From Corythucha ciliata (taxonomy: Eukaryota; Arthropoda; Insecta; Hemiptera; Tingidae): a DNA stretch of 64,000 bases. The translations under genes and the position numbers were made by a program. Numbering within the stretch: the first letter of the stretch is position 1; the number at the start of each line of letters is the position of its first letter. The notes beneath the pieces are model-generated. The model was not told where the DNA came from, did not search any database, and worked only from the letters and a program-made list of their open reading frames with translations. This document shows, piece after piece, positions 22,352-35,100 of this stretch. The stretch lies in the NCBI GenBank assembly GCA_038030265.1, contig CM075941.1:22072001-22136000 (forward strand), in the 5' to 3' direction.

Positions 22352-23976
22352 CCCATTAATTACCAATTTATTTTTTTTATAAATTTGATTTTTTTTGCTT
22401 ATACGTGTAGTATGGTATCGTAATAATGCTACCAGACAGTTTTTATATTTTTATTACATATTGTAAGGAGCGAGGGGGGTGTCCTCAAACGAGGACAGTG
22501 GTAAATGATGGAATAACAAGCCTCCGGGCAAGGGAGGTATCTGTGACCTCTCTCAGGGGGGTGATCGAAATCCTTCCCCCTCAATACTCCCCACTAACTG
22601 CCTACCTCTCCCATCCTCGATGTTAAGAGCGATTTGACCAGCTCCGGGGGGGGGGGGATTCTGCTGGCCCCCTCCTATCTGTGATCTGCCCATAATGACT
22701 CCGGGATCATTCATGATTGAAATTTTGCAAGACACTAGGTATCTATTTCAGCAAAAAAGAGAAAACGGCAAATTAACAAGTATTTTCAGTATAATCGTTG
22801 TTTCGCACGGAACGAAGCGAAGCTCTTTTTACATAGCGCAATGTTGCATTTTTTGTAATAACGTTCTTCGCTTTGAGTTACAAATTCACGTTGTATCTCT
22901 TTTGTCAAAAAGTGGCTGATGCCATCGGTTCTGAAGATGTCCTAAGGTTGGGACAATCAGCTTTTTGACAGAGTACGTTCCAAGGTGCTCTTGTCCGAGC
23001 GAAGTTTCAAGTCAACGAAACTTCACACACGAAACCGAGCAATTCCTGTTTTTCGTCGTGGGTGGGACTCATTGTGTACTACATGAGCGTTCACCATTCG
23101 TCATTTCTTATAGAACCCTGTTAAAAAGGTACCAGTAGTCCAGTACCACTTTTGTCACATTTGACCGTTAGGCGATATATTTTGAAGCCAATCAACCGTG
23201 ATCATTGAAGCTGACCATAATGAAACTGTAGAATTGAAGACATTTGGCTGAGCCACAAGCATCTTGTTCACTTTGGAAAATCGGGATCCCTTGGCGGTTG
23301 TCTCAATCGTGTCAATGTTTATGGCTATTACTTATTGATACATTTTTGTCCTTGTACCACTAGAAAATCAAGGCAAATCCTGGCAAGTATAATACATGAT
23401 TCCCCAATGTCTTTACACGCCGGCGCCGGCTCAGCTCACTACCGGGATCGGATATAAGATCATGGAAGGTATTGAGGGGGGGGGGATTCTTTCTTTATAA
23501 TGCTCTTTGCAATGATTTCTCTCTTCCAAGTTCTCACAGCAAATCAAATTATTACTTCAGTATATGGCGAGGAGGGGGAACCTGTTTACCCCGGTATTTA
23601 CCACTGTCCTATTTTGAAGCCACTAATTAGAAAATCGTTAATTTCTCAGTTGTGTGAGTCAATGAGAGAAAAACATTTTTATGGCGTTCCGGGCACTCTA
23701 TTTCATTAGAAAAGTAGGCGTATATGTATAAGTACAAAAATTGCGAGGTGGCTTTGAGCGAATTTTAAAATTCGCCAAAATTTTTTCCCCTTTTTGCAAA
23801 TGAAAATTTTAATTTTGGCTAAACCACTTTTTATAAAATTCCACAAAAAAAGAAAAGAGGGGCCAATAGGCTAAACCAAATTTCAATGCATGAAGTCTTA
23901 AAAAAAAATCAAATGCGTTGGCGTAGAGAGCCTGAAATTCGAGTGTCCTCAAAATAGGACAGTAGTAATTAATGGG
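22352..23976. mobile_element. 1625-bp piggyBac-like insertion with TTAA target duplication
   Basis: It is flanked by TTAA on both sides (22348-22351 and 23977-23980), and the ends are 12-bp inverted repeats CCCATTAATTAC / GTAATTAATGGG. Removing it and one TTAA restores repeat R as seen uninterrupted at 42.4 kb. TTAA duplication is the hallmark of the piggyBac superfamily. I see no transposase; the frame at 23500-23709 is not recognisable. A degenerate copy of the right end (GTGTCCTCAAACGAGGACAG) lies at about 22480-22510, so the element may itself be composite. G12 and G10 tracts lie at 22646 and 23476. Confidence 0.85.
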
Positions 23977-23980
23977 TTAA

Positions 23981-24035
23981 GCCGTCCCAGAAGTATTAAT
24001 TTTGATACCATAATTTTTTTCATTCAGCTGAACTT
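23981..24035 (+). repeat. Right half of interspersed repeat R
   Basis: GCCGTCCCAGAAGTATTAAT and a following GATACCAT continue the R copy begun at 22291 and align with 42428-42460. Confidence 0.75.
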
Positions 24036-24131
24036 CTTCCTCTATTTTCACCAACCTCCCTTCAAAAATGTTGAAAAGTTTCGGTAGTTTTCCAAGGGCT
24101 TTGTTATATTAAATTTTTGTGCCGTATTATA

Positions 24132-24596
24132 CAGGGTGTACAAAAAGCGACTGGACAGAGAGAAACCAGTGAAGGGGCAACTCATTTCTGATCGAAATGA
24201 CTATTTTTGCACTTTTCCGAAACTCCGCTTTGTTTCCGAGATATCCGCCATTTTATGGTTTTTTTAGAATCAGCTTGTTGCACGCGCAGTAATTGTTGCA
24301 ATGGCAAAAATGATGAGCCCATTGGAAAGAGCACACAATTTTGTATTTAAAGAGCCTATTTTTTCCCAGATCAGACGACGTCTACTACGTTTTGAATAAG
24401 CTTATTAGCGAGGAAACTTAATTCCGGAAGTATTGGTGATATGGTGATGTAGTCAGAAAATTACGTTTCTACTAATTCCCCAATGTCTTCACACGCCGGC
24501 TCATTGAATCAGCTTATTGGCGAAAAAACGTAATTTTCTGACTACATCACCATATCACCAATACTTCCAGAATCAAGTTTCCTCGCTTCGCAAACG
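24132..24596. mobile_element. Partial snap-back element with CAGGGTG end
   Basis: It starts TATACAGGGTGTACAAAAAG and has the subterminal CCGAGATATCC block shared with other CAGGGTG elements here. A ~60-bp inverted pair (GCGAGGAAACTT...GTAATTTTCTGAC / reverse) at about 24413-24594 forms a hairpin around a ~65-bp loop. No matching CACCCTG right end is present; the retroelement ORF1 tail starts at about 24600. No transposase is visible. Confidence 0.6.
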
Positions 24597-24599
24597 ACG

Positions 24600-24748
24600 C
24601 AGTCTCCGATTACCTCTATTAATTCTGAAACTTTTTGTGAAGCTTTGTTTGAAATTTTTAATAGTCTAAAAACCATGAAAACGACTAATAAGAACGAAAT
24701 TATACAATAAATTAAAACTAGAATAGAACATTACAGATTATCTGAATG
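24600..24748 (+). pseudogene. ORF1 (gag-like) tail of the I-like element
   Basis: A frame with SINSETFCEALFEIFNSLK runs through one in-frame TAA and ends at the TGA that overlaps ATGAATG, the ORF2 start. This stop-start overlap is a usual arrangement between ORF1 and ORF2 in non-LTR elements. Only the last ~48 codons remain. Confidence 0.5.
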
Positions 24749-27700
24749 AATGCCCCACTTAAAATATTACAATGGAATGCCAGATCTGCAATCAGCAACA
24801 AAGGTAGCTTGGAGATTTGTCTTTCCCAAAATGGTATTGGAATAGCAATCCTTTCAGAGACCTGGTTTCAACCAAATAAATACGTTAATTTCAATGGTTA
24901 TAACCATATAAGAAACGATAGAACTGATGGCAAGGCGGGGAGTCGCAATTTTAATTAAAAACAATACACCATACAACATTCTTGACAACCTTAGCCCTGA
25001 GATAGATGGAGTTATGGTAGTAGGTGTAACAATCCCCTTTGAAAATAATAATATTTCAATTCTATCAATTTATAACAACCCTAGCAATACAATTTCTAGC
25101 AGAAACTGGGACCTTCTTTTCAGTAGTATCCCGCAACCATGTATTATCGCTGGCGACTTTAACTGCCATCACCGACTATTCGAGTGTACAATAACAAACC
25201 ACAAGGGAATCCCTCTGGTAGATGCAATTGATGATAATTATCTCGAACTCTTGAACGATGGATCTCAAACCTTGATAAAAAATATCAGACAGATCAATGA
25301 TTCTGCCATAGACATAACCCTTGTTTCTCCTGAACTTGGCCCAAAATTTGAATGGAGAGTTATGAATAATCCGTTAGGATCGAATCATCTCCCAATAATA
25401 TTAAAAACTAATACTCCTTACAACGAAAATATACCTACGTATCCACTCAGGAAGGAAATGGAATCTGAATAAGGCTAATTGGGAATAATACGCCAGACTA
25501 ATGGAAATTTTATACCTGCGAACAATTAAAATCCTCTTCCCCAAATAACTACAATGAATTGGTTAAAAATATAAATAGAGCATGTGAAAAAACCATACCA
25601 AAATATAAAGATATAAAAAACGCCAAATACAGCCAACCTTGGTGGAATGACGAATGTAAAACAGCCACCTTAATTAGAAAAAATGCCTACCTTTTGTATA
25701 AAACCCAGCCCAATTACAATAACTACATTTCCTACCAAATAGCCACAGCAAGAGCCAAACAATGATAAAAGAAAGCAAAAAAATAACTTGGAAACAATAT
25801 TGTGAAAATATTAACAAAAATACCAACATTCCAGAGATGTGGCGTGCTTTTAAACGTTTAAAAAACAGAAAATCCTCCAATAAACCTCCTATCAGAAATA
25901 CGGACTGGATAAATGATTTTTTCGATAAAATATGTCTTCCTTTTGCCCAAGAAGACATTAAATTTGAAAAAACGAACAATAATGAACACTTTATAATGAA
26001 ATCTTTTACTGAAAAAGAGCTCACCACTGCTATTAAGACTAACAAGAATACAGCACCTGGACTGGACAATATACATTACCCCATGGTTTCCAACCTACCC
26101 AAAAATGCAAAACGGTTACTTTTGGAAGTTTATAATAATGCATGGACCACAGGTTCTTTTCCCGATGGCTGGAAAAACTATTTAGTTGTACCGATACTAA
26201 AACCACATAAACCAGATAATGACTGCAGGTCATACCGTCCAATATCTCTATCGTCTTGCGTCCTCAAGGCTTTAGAGAGAATGATTAAGGGAAGACTAGA
26301 ATGGTACTTGGAGAAAAATAATGTATTGTCCACCTCACAATTTGGATGTCGAAAAGGAAGAAAAATGCACGACTGTCATACCCTTTTACTCTCTGATATT
26401 GATTTATCCTTTACTTCTAATAAAATGTTGTCGCAGTATTTCTAGATATTGAAGGAGCATATGATAACGTAAATTTTAAAATACTGAGTAAAAAGTTAAA
26501 CTCTATAGGATTACCTAACATAGTTATAAGTAATATCCTAAAACTCAGCGGGAGAAACGTGTTTCTCCGAATAAATAATGAAATAATCGGACCCAAGATT
26601 TCACGATCTGATGCCCTATTCAGAGGCGTCGGGGAAAATGCCGCAAGTGCGGTTGCCAAGGCGGGATAATGTTATTTCTTATACGGCGTCCTTGGATCCC
26701 TCTTGCGGCATTTTCTTCTCGACAACTCTGAATAGGCCCCCAGGACTTCCTCAAGGAGACATACTCAGTTACCTTTTCTAAGCCATTTACTCAGCTGATC
26801 TGGAAAATTACTCATGCACTGAAGTAAATATTATACAATATGCCGATGGTATTTGCTTACATGCGATAAATAAAAGTATACCTACATGCATAGAAACTTT
26901 GGCTAACGCGATTCAGAATTTACGGGTATGCACTAACGAAAACGGAATGACTTTCTCCCCAGCAAAATCAGTAGCGTGCCCTTTTACTAGGCGAAGAAAT
27001 GTTCCCCTAGAGGAAGAAATAACGTTAGGAGGATTACGTTTCTCAGTAAGAAATAATGTTCGATTCTTGGGCTTGAATTTAGACAGAAAATTAAATTGGA
27101 AAAATCACGTATAAGACATTATCGCTAAAACAGACAATTTTTTAATATTTTAAAAATGATTTGTTTCATCTGACCATTTGTGGACTGACCAAGCGACTTG
27201 CCTATTATTCTATAGATAAACAATTAGAGCCATAATTGATTTCGGTTGCATTTTTTACAGCAGAGCCAACAAAACGACAATGCAAAAGCTAAATAGATTG
27301 CAGTACAAATGTATTAGACTGTGAATGGGATATTTAAAAAGCACACCAACCAATGTTATCTTGGCTGAGGCCCATGAACCCCCTCTTAAATTTCGCCGTA
27401 TAATGCTGTGCGATAGATATGTATTAAAAACTTTAACATCACCACTCATTTATCGTAAAATTGCCCATTTGGCAACTAAAGTACTTACGTATCATTTACT
27501 GGAGAAAAAAACCCACACCACTAATAATTGATAGTTTCCTTGACACATCGAAATCCCAATCACTAATAGCTTGCTCTAGCTAACTCCCGATATTTGATAC
27601 CTTGTTTTTTTTTTTTGTGCATGCCACAAAACAAGGACGACATCCCCCCAATCACAACCTTAAACGAAAAAGTAATGCCACTATTAACCAACAAACATAA

Positions 27701-28521
27701 AATTTACACAGATGGATCTAAGAAGAATGGTAACGTAGGAGCAGATTACATGGATAAAACTGATAATATAAAGAATCATTACAAGCTATCCAACTATTTC
27801 TCAAATTTTTCGACGGAGAAATTTCCACAGACAGCGACTTCTCAATATTAACTGATTGTCAAAGCGTAGCTGAGAATATTTCACATTTTTGTAATGCAGC
27901 TAATTCATCATATCTTTTGGTTGAAATAATGAGTATGTTACACAACATCACATCCACACAGAACAAAAGAATCTCAACAATTTGGATAAAAGATCACGCC
28001 AATATTCTTGGAAATGACGAAGTTGATCTACTAGCAAAAAGCGGTAGCACATCAAACAATATACTCCATTATAAAATTCCAGTTAGCGACATCCACACTA
28101 CTGTCATAGAAATACTGAATGATAAATGGCAGTCTGAGAACGAACAAAAGGCTATTTTTATAAAACCATAAATCCCCTTATACTACCCAAACCATGGTTT
28201 CACAAATTAAACTTATCTTGAAAAAGCATTAAAAACATCAATAGAATCAGATCAAATCATGGTATACATAATGAATATTTGACTAAAATAGGACGAAAAA
28301 CCAGTACAACATGCACCACATGCAACCAGACTGACAATCTTGAACATAAAATAATGGAATGTACAAAATACAAAATACACAGATCAAAATTTTTGAATTT
28401 ACTTTATAAAAAATTAATCGCTCCATTCAACTTTTACATAACACTCACGAATATTAGAACTACACATACAGAATTAGTCAAATTCATGAACGATAGCACT
28501 GTAGTAACTATAGAACTGTAG
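24746..28521 (+). pseudogene. ORF2 of I-like element: endonuclease, RT with YADG, RNase H
   Basis: The endonuclease starts LKILQWNARSAISNKG and changes frame near 24930; the second part has CIIAGDFNCHH and GSNHLPI. PWWN is at about 25639. The RT begins FTEKELTTAIKTNKNTAPGL, then SYRPISLSSCVLKALE; a frameshift near 26430 is followed by FLDIEGAYDN. After the TIR insertion the RT resumes GLPQGDILS, with an in-frame stop, then QYADG near 26842: the second catalytic Asp is Gly by one base change. RNase H shows IYTDGS, a frameshift, LTDCQS and GNDEVDLLAK. The end has CTTCNQTDNLEHKIMEC, a CCHC knuckle. At least five disruptions make it inactive. The first ATG (24746) overlaps the ORF1 stop. Confidence 0.85.
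26616..26735. mobile_element. 120-bp TIR element inserted in the RT domain
   Basis: CTATTCAGAGGCGTC and GAAAATGCCGCAAG at the left end are inverse to CTTGCGGCATTTTC and CTCTGAATAG at the right (about 34 bp with small indels). GCC flanks both ends and may be a 3-bp target duplication. It separates the RT blocks IIGPK and GLPQGD, so it arrived after the retrotransposon. No coding capacity. Confidence 0.8.
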
Positions 28522-28739
28522 AAGTTACTATAGTAACTTTACCTACGTCTCAACACCAATGAATTGAAAATAACTTATTTAAATAAATAGCAACATATTA
28601 AATATTAAATAATCTGATGAAATAAAATATTATTTATTCTACTCTCATATTTGAACTACAATACATACTTTACATTGCTATATACATTCTTTTATTATCA
28701 CATTATCACAACCTCTTAAATTACAGGTTTTTAAAAATG

Positions 28740-29110
28740 GCTCTCGTAAGCATAAGCCTAAAAAAACAAACCAAAATCGACCGAACGCGCTCCAAAAATA
28801 GCCACTGTCTCACTCTCTAAATGGCCAAATTGATCATTCACGCCCCAAAAGGTGACGTATTATACTTACCATTAGCGACTTGAAAATGGATAAAGTGCCT
28901 TTCTGCTCCCAACAAATGGCCAAACTAGCTATTCACGCCTTGAAATCGGCTAATCCGGTCATTCGCACTAAAAAAAATGATCAATCTGACCACTAGGTGC
29001 CATGATAACGCTTAAACTGACGATTATTGCCCTGAAATTGGCTAAACACTGTTTATTTGCGTCCCAAAAATGGCAGAACTGATCAGTCACACCCATAGCT
29101 GATTATTCGC
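28740..29110 (-). repeat. Degenerate tandem array, type B, reverse orientation
   Basis: Units near AAATGGCCAAACTGATCATT plus CGCGCCC recur about every 30-40 bp. Confidence 0.7.
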
Positions 29111-29159
29111 AGTTTTGCTATAGAAAAGTTCAATTTTGGACAGCGAGTTAAAGGGTCAG

Positions 29160-29650
29160 GAGGGCAAGGATTTTCGATTTTATGAGTCAGATAATGTAGA
29201 GTTGTCAGCCCGAGTCGTCTGTTAAGCCATTTTTAAGTTGTGTATGCTCAGTTTGGCCATTGTTGGATGCGCATTGTTTGGTTTTGCCGTTCGCAAGAGT
29301 CGAATCGTCAGTTTAAGAATTTTCAAGTCGAGTGAATCGTCGGTTTAGCAATTTTTAGGGCACACATAGTCATTTTTAGGGCTTGAGTGTAGTCTGTTTG
29401 GCTATTTTCAGGGCGCAAATTGTCAGTACGACGTTTAGGGCGTGAATAGTTGGTTTGACTCAGGGTACGAACAGTCCGTTTAGCCTTTTGTAAGGCTCGC
29501 ATCGTCAGTTCTACCAGTTTTGGGGCGCAGATAATATAGTCAGTCTAGTCGTTTTTCTTTTTCATGGCGCGCATTGTCAATTACGCGTTCTGTTGTAGGG
29601 CGCGAGTGATCAGCTAGGCAATTTTTAGACCGTGAATTGGACTCGTAGTT
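29160..29650 (+). repeat. Degenerate tandem array, type B, forward orientation
   Basis: Units near AGTCAGTTTAGCCATTTTTA plus GGGCGCGAAT are the reverse complement of the units at 28740-29110. The orientation switches within about 50 bp. Confidence 0.7.
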
Positions 29651-32115
29651 TTCGGGAGGATTTGAATTTATTTCGAATAACGCAGCCCTGACTCTTCAAG
29701 AAGACTACGAGCAGATTGGTCCTAAAAACATGCTGAAACTTGATGAAATTAAGTTTATAAGGGACGTATTCATGGTCGTAAACGTCACTATTTGCTTAAT
29801 GGCTTCAAATAGGTCGTTCCAATTAGTAAGTCATCAGGTTTGAATCGAAATAAGCAAATACTCAGCTTGAATGACGACTACGAGGGCCTAAAGAAACTTC
29901 TTTATTTGTTCACGAAATTATTGAACGAGTTCCACGGTATCAATTCATTATTCCATTATTTGTTTTTTTCTCCCTCCCTCCTTTTTTGCTTGCATATTCA
30001 CAAGCTATTACCAGCCTCTTTTTTTGGCTTCTCTCAATTTTGTCGATGAACAAAACCCAACGCCGGCTTGAAAATTTAATGCAATTAAATTTTTCCTCAA
30101 AAAAGAAGTGGAGGTCATTCAAATGTCGTTATAATTTGTCGCATTAATTGTAATGTGATTTTCAGGCCAGAGAGATTGAAGCACCTAAGAGATTAAGGTT
30201 GGTGAGTGGGTGAGGGATGGGGTGGGGTTATCTGGCTTTATAAATTCATAATGTAATGAAACTCTTGATAGTTATTCTTATTACACAATTTTCTCGTATT
30301 TCTCTAGTAATTATGTTCATGGTGAGAGTGGAAACTGAAATCTGTTGAATTTAATGCCTCAGAAAAGGTTATAATCAAGCCACTTTTAAAGTTTCTTTAG
30401 TGAAATTCTGACGTCACCCCGCCCCCGTGCCTATCAGCAAACCGAATCCCGTTAGCTAATAACTCTCCCACCGGGTTAGTGTGGATGCATCATAAACGTA
30501 CTTCAACAAAGCAACCTGTCCCTTCAATCTTCAATCCCCACGCCACACCCGACCCAAATCAACTTCTCGCACTATTAAGATCCTTTTGTGAAGGCTTATT
30601 TTATCTTTCTAAAGGGTTATTATATTCGCGTCAGGTTAATAACTGTGTAAACAGGAAAGCGCGAGCGTGCTGTAGACATCACAGGGGAAAAGTCACTTTC
30701 GGGCGTGCCTTTTGAGGTCGTGGCGTAAAGACGACGATCGATTGGTGGTGTGGTAGTGATGGTGGGAGGGTGGTCTGGTGTGAAGTGTTAGGTGTCAAAA
30801 GTAGTGAAATCGAGTTCGAGAGTCTCAGTTTTACCCTGAAAATAATTACAGGGGGGAGGGGAATCAATGTTGTTTGTCCTCTGTGTTTCAAGACCCAGAA
30901 ACTTGCGATGCCGCGGGTAGGCGTTGGTTTTCTACACAGCCAAAAAACTAAAAATGTGGTTGGGAAGGGTCACGGCCTCGCATTCTCCGCGTCCATTTAC
31001 CGTTTCGTGTCGACGGGTTTAAATGACGCTCAAAAGAGAGATAAAGCTTTGGATTGCAAGCGGCGGATGTTACGGGCTATAGAATGCTGTAAGACACTTC
31101 GGTAGTTTGACAAGGAACTTGGGCGTCAAGCCTTCACACGTCACATACCTTCTCATGGGTACAAAATTTAACACTCTCTCAACCCATTTTAACAAATAAT
31201 TGATAACGTTAATTTTGGCCAGATCGGATGGATTTTTTTTTTTCGGGAAGTATGCGCGGGCTAAAAAATGTCCTCTTGTCCCCCCTCCCTTTCCACTGAT
31301 CTATCATCTAAAAATTGCAGTCGCGTGTCAGTTAAGCTCCCCTTTTATTATACTTTGGGGGTTCCGACTTTAATATAAAGTGGTAAAGTTTACCCCACCC
31401 CTCGGACTCACCAACCACTCTTGGTGGTTGAATTTGTTTCTTATCTTGTTCCACCCACGCAGATCAGTTCTGTGTTTTAAGCTCTTCAATATCGCGATGT
31501 AGACGACAAGCATACTGGCAGGGAGTGGGATAGAAGGTATGCACGGTGAAAAAGTTTGCGACTCCCCGCCCCCCCCGAACTTAATGTAACGAATTTCATC
31601 TATAAATCAATGTCTGTCTTTTTAAATGGGTTGTTGCACGATGGAAGAGGATTGCGAGGTGGGGGGGGGGGTATTTTCTTTTAACGTCAATTTTATCCGG
31701 TTAATTTAGTTCGATCAGTCGGCAAAGTTTAAATTACCTCGATTCTCGCTTCTTTTTATTTATTTATTCTTAAACCGACTTCAAAACAAGGAGTAGGTTC
31801 TCTCTGTGACTTGCTTGTGGCCATTTCTTTGGATGTCCAGCCATAACTCTTCAAGCATTAAACGGATTTGGATACTTTTTTCTTGGTTGTGTTGTTTCGT
31901 ATAGTTGTAAGGCGGTTGGTGGCAGGTGGGGAGAAAGATTGAGAGTCATCCTGACTTATTTCTTTAATCGAATTATGTTTGTGAACCCTGTCGTGTTCTA
32001 GTCAAATCCACTAGCCCACCGTGGCAACAGCAATAGAGGTGGACCGCCATGAGCAACCGATCAGAGCCCCCTCTATCCGTAAAGCTCGAAGATCGAAAAC
32101 TGGGGGATTTTAGGT
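29651..32115. other. No gene recognised
   Basis: Several frames of 60-110 codons occur (for example 30770-31105), but none carries a motif. A G11 tract lies at 31661-31671. The sequence looks unique within the window. Confidence 0.4.
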
Positions 32116-35100
32116 TTAAAAGCGTCAATTCGCGGCTGCTGAATTTGAGAAAAAGGGCTCATTTACCAATAGAAGTAATAAAAACCAAATTTTTATTATT
32201 ACGTCAATGTTAAAATAACTTTATATATTTATAATAACTTTATAACTTTATACTTATAATATAATTATATAACTTTATTATTATTATAATAACTTTGTAA
32301 TAAACTTTATAATAAAAAGCACGAGTGAAATCTCCGTACATCTCTTGTACACGGGAAATTGTCCATGCTAATTTTATTTATTTGTTATAATCATTAATTT
32401 CATTTTCAATCACCCCCTGATTATCTCATTTATCTCCCACCAATCCATGGCTGTGTAGTACCTACCAATGCCACAAAAAAAAAAGTTTTAAGTTGTTCCG
32501 ACATGCGGATGCCTTGAAAATGGGGTGCATTGCCCCGAAACCAGTCGGCATAATTAAGTAAAAAAAATTTTAAAATTTTTATTTAATTAATTAAAATTCC
32601 TACTAAAAATCGTTCGTTTGCCACTAAAGCTGAAATTGAGAGCAAAAAAACACGAAACCCCAAATTCTGTAGGTCCATGTACTAAAATCGAGAGATCTCG
32701 GTAATGGACTGTTCTTGGGGCAAGTCCACTGCCAAAAGTTGAGAAAAAGCAATAATTTGAAGCCAATAAAATGCTGTTAAATGAAATCTCGCTAACGGAC
32801 TGTTCTAGAGGTCATATCCGTGTGGCCAAGAGTTGAGAAAAATCACTAAACATAAATAGCCGAAGAGACAAAATGCTCAGTTTACGGCTTAAATTGAGAA
32901 AATCCGCAATAATTCGCGGTACACGGAGTACCTAACACGGCTGAAATTTGGAAAAAGCTGTTAAGTGCTGTTTTTTGGACAGGTTCGGGACTAAAATTAA
33001 AATAAATATATAAAATAAATAAATTAATATAATTCTAGGCATAAATTGAGAAAAGGGTTCATTCGAGGTAAAATTGGGATTAAGTGGCACTCATTTGCCG
33101 TTAAAATTGGAGGTTGGAAATAATACTCATTGCAATAGCAAAAACTAATGATAAACGACTATAGAAAGTTTTCTGGAGGTCTCAAAGAAGGCGGCTACAT
33201 CCAGGAAATTGCGAAAATGTGCTGTATTTGGGCGCCTAAATGTTTTGAAAAAGCTTTTTTTGCAGCTAAAATTGAGAAAAAGCGCTAATTTGTAGCTATA
33301 CATCGTGGAAAGTCGCTCTTTTAAAATGCGCTAATTTGCGGCAATAATTGGGGAAAAAACTTCTGTTAGTCTGAATTTGGGGGAACTACGCGGCTAAAAC
33401 CTTAGTAAAAGTACGAATTCGCGGCTGAAATAGATAAAAGTTGATTATTCGAGGTTACATCGCAAAGAATCGCCCTTCGTACCAAAAATTAATTAAAAGG
33501 CTCTCCAACTGCGGCTAAATTGGGGGAAAAATTCCAATTCGTGGTTTTTGGAGGCGATTCTATGACTGAAAGTTCAGAAAAATCGCCAATTTGCTGTAAA
33601 AATGTTAGAACAATTGCGAATTTGAGGCTAAAATTGATTAAATGTGCAAGTTTGCTCACTGGGGAAAACTGCAAATTAATGATTGTTATGGTGGACCTTC
33701 AACAGCTAAAATGAGTGAAATGTGCAACTGAAAAAGTCTGGCTAAAAACTTAATCGTGGCGCTCATTTTCGTTTCTACATCTTGAAAAATCGCTGTGACG
33801 GCTGAATTAGATGAAACGCACTCATTTGCGCCAAAAATGAAAATAGGCTAATTAGCGGAAAACGCCAATTCGTGGTTGTGGGGGGGGGGGAGCAACTTTG
33901 TGGCTGAATGTTGGAAAAAGTGCGGTAGAGAGTTTATTCGCGGTGGAAATTGAGAAAATGTGCTAATTCTCCTTTAAAATAGACAAAAAGCGCTAATTCG
34001 TGACTGCATCACGAAAAATCGTCCTTTTTAAAGGCACAGCTGCTAATTTGAGATTAAGATTGAGCAGAAGCCTTCATTTTCGTTGCTAAGTCATGAAAAC
34101 GCGCTGTTTGCGGCTAAATTTGAATGTAACCAAGGGAGGGAACGCCAATTCATGGTTTTGCGGCTAAAAGTTCCAAAAATGAGCTATTTTGTGGCTAAAA
34201 TTGAGAAAAATGATCTGAAATTGAAAATTGCACCGTAAAAGGCATTAATTTACAGCAATAATTAAGAAGAAACGCCATTTAGTGGTCATTGGTGTCGACG
34301 TCGTGGCTAAAAGTCTGAGAAAAGCGATAATTTGTGGCGTTGTTTTTTCCAATCGAGAAGCGCTAAGACGCAAAAATTGAGTGAAAGATAATTATAGCTC
34401 ATTTGTCGTCAAAACTGTGTAAAACGCAAATTAGAGGTTTTTGTAGGATCGTAAATAGCTGAAATGAGATAAAACAGTGATGAGCTGATAGCGGTTGAAA
34501 TTTCAGAAACGTGGAGCTGAAAGTTTATTCGCGGCCAAAATTGAGAAAACGCTCATTTTCGTTGCTACACCTTGACAAATCGCTGATTGCGGCTAAATTT
34601 TAAAAAACGCACTAATTTTTAATTTGCGACCATATCAGGCGAAAATGCCAAATCATGATTTTTAGAAGCAAGTTCGCGTTCAATGGTCAATTTTACCTAG
34701 AGTTACCAAACTTTAACATTGTTTACATAAATTGTGACGCATTTTCTGAATTAACGGAACTCGAACCTATTGGTGGTGCAATCCACCATAAATGTTTTAA
34801 AAAGTCCAATTTAGTGGCTAAATTGAGAAAATGTGCTAATTCGATATAGTGAATAAGTAATAGTAGTCAAAGTTCTCGATTTTGGGGAAATTGCTAATTC
34901 GTGGTTACATCGCTCTTTTAATAGGTACAAGTGCTAATTTGGAACTAAATTGTGTAAAAGTGCTACTTTAGCTCATTTGTCAATGATGAGAAAACGGGGC
35001 GGCTGAGCTGACTTCGCGGCTAAATTTTTTTTTTGACAAAGGTTAAATTTTCAGCTAAAATTGAGAAAATGTGCTAATTCACCGCTGAAATTAGGGAAAA

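Larger units (their letters stand above)
24600..28620 (+). mobile_element. I-like non-LTR retrotransposon, decayed
   Basis: It has an ORF1 tail, an ORF2 with endonuclease, RT, RNase H and a CCHC-like end, and an AT-rich 3' UTR ending near 28620. It is strongly A-rich on the coding strand, unlike the GC-rich element at 1-3556. A small TIR element is inserted at 26616. The RNase H domain places it in the I-group assemblage. Confidence 0.85.

Noticed and set aside
24120..24600. Possible insertion of the I-like element into a snap-back element
   Set aside because: The missing right arm of the snap-back element is not found after the retrotransposon's 3' end, so simple insertion is not supported.
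30770..31105. 111-codon plus-strand frame with a CPLC motif
   Set aside because: A single CxxC is not enough for a domain call and no paralogue or splice context is seen.
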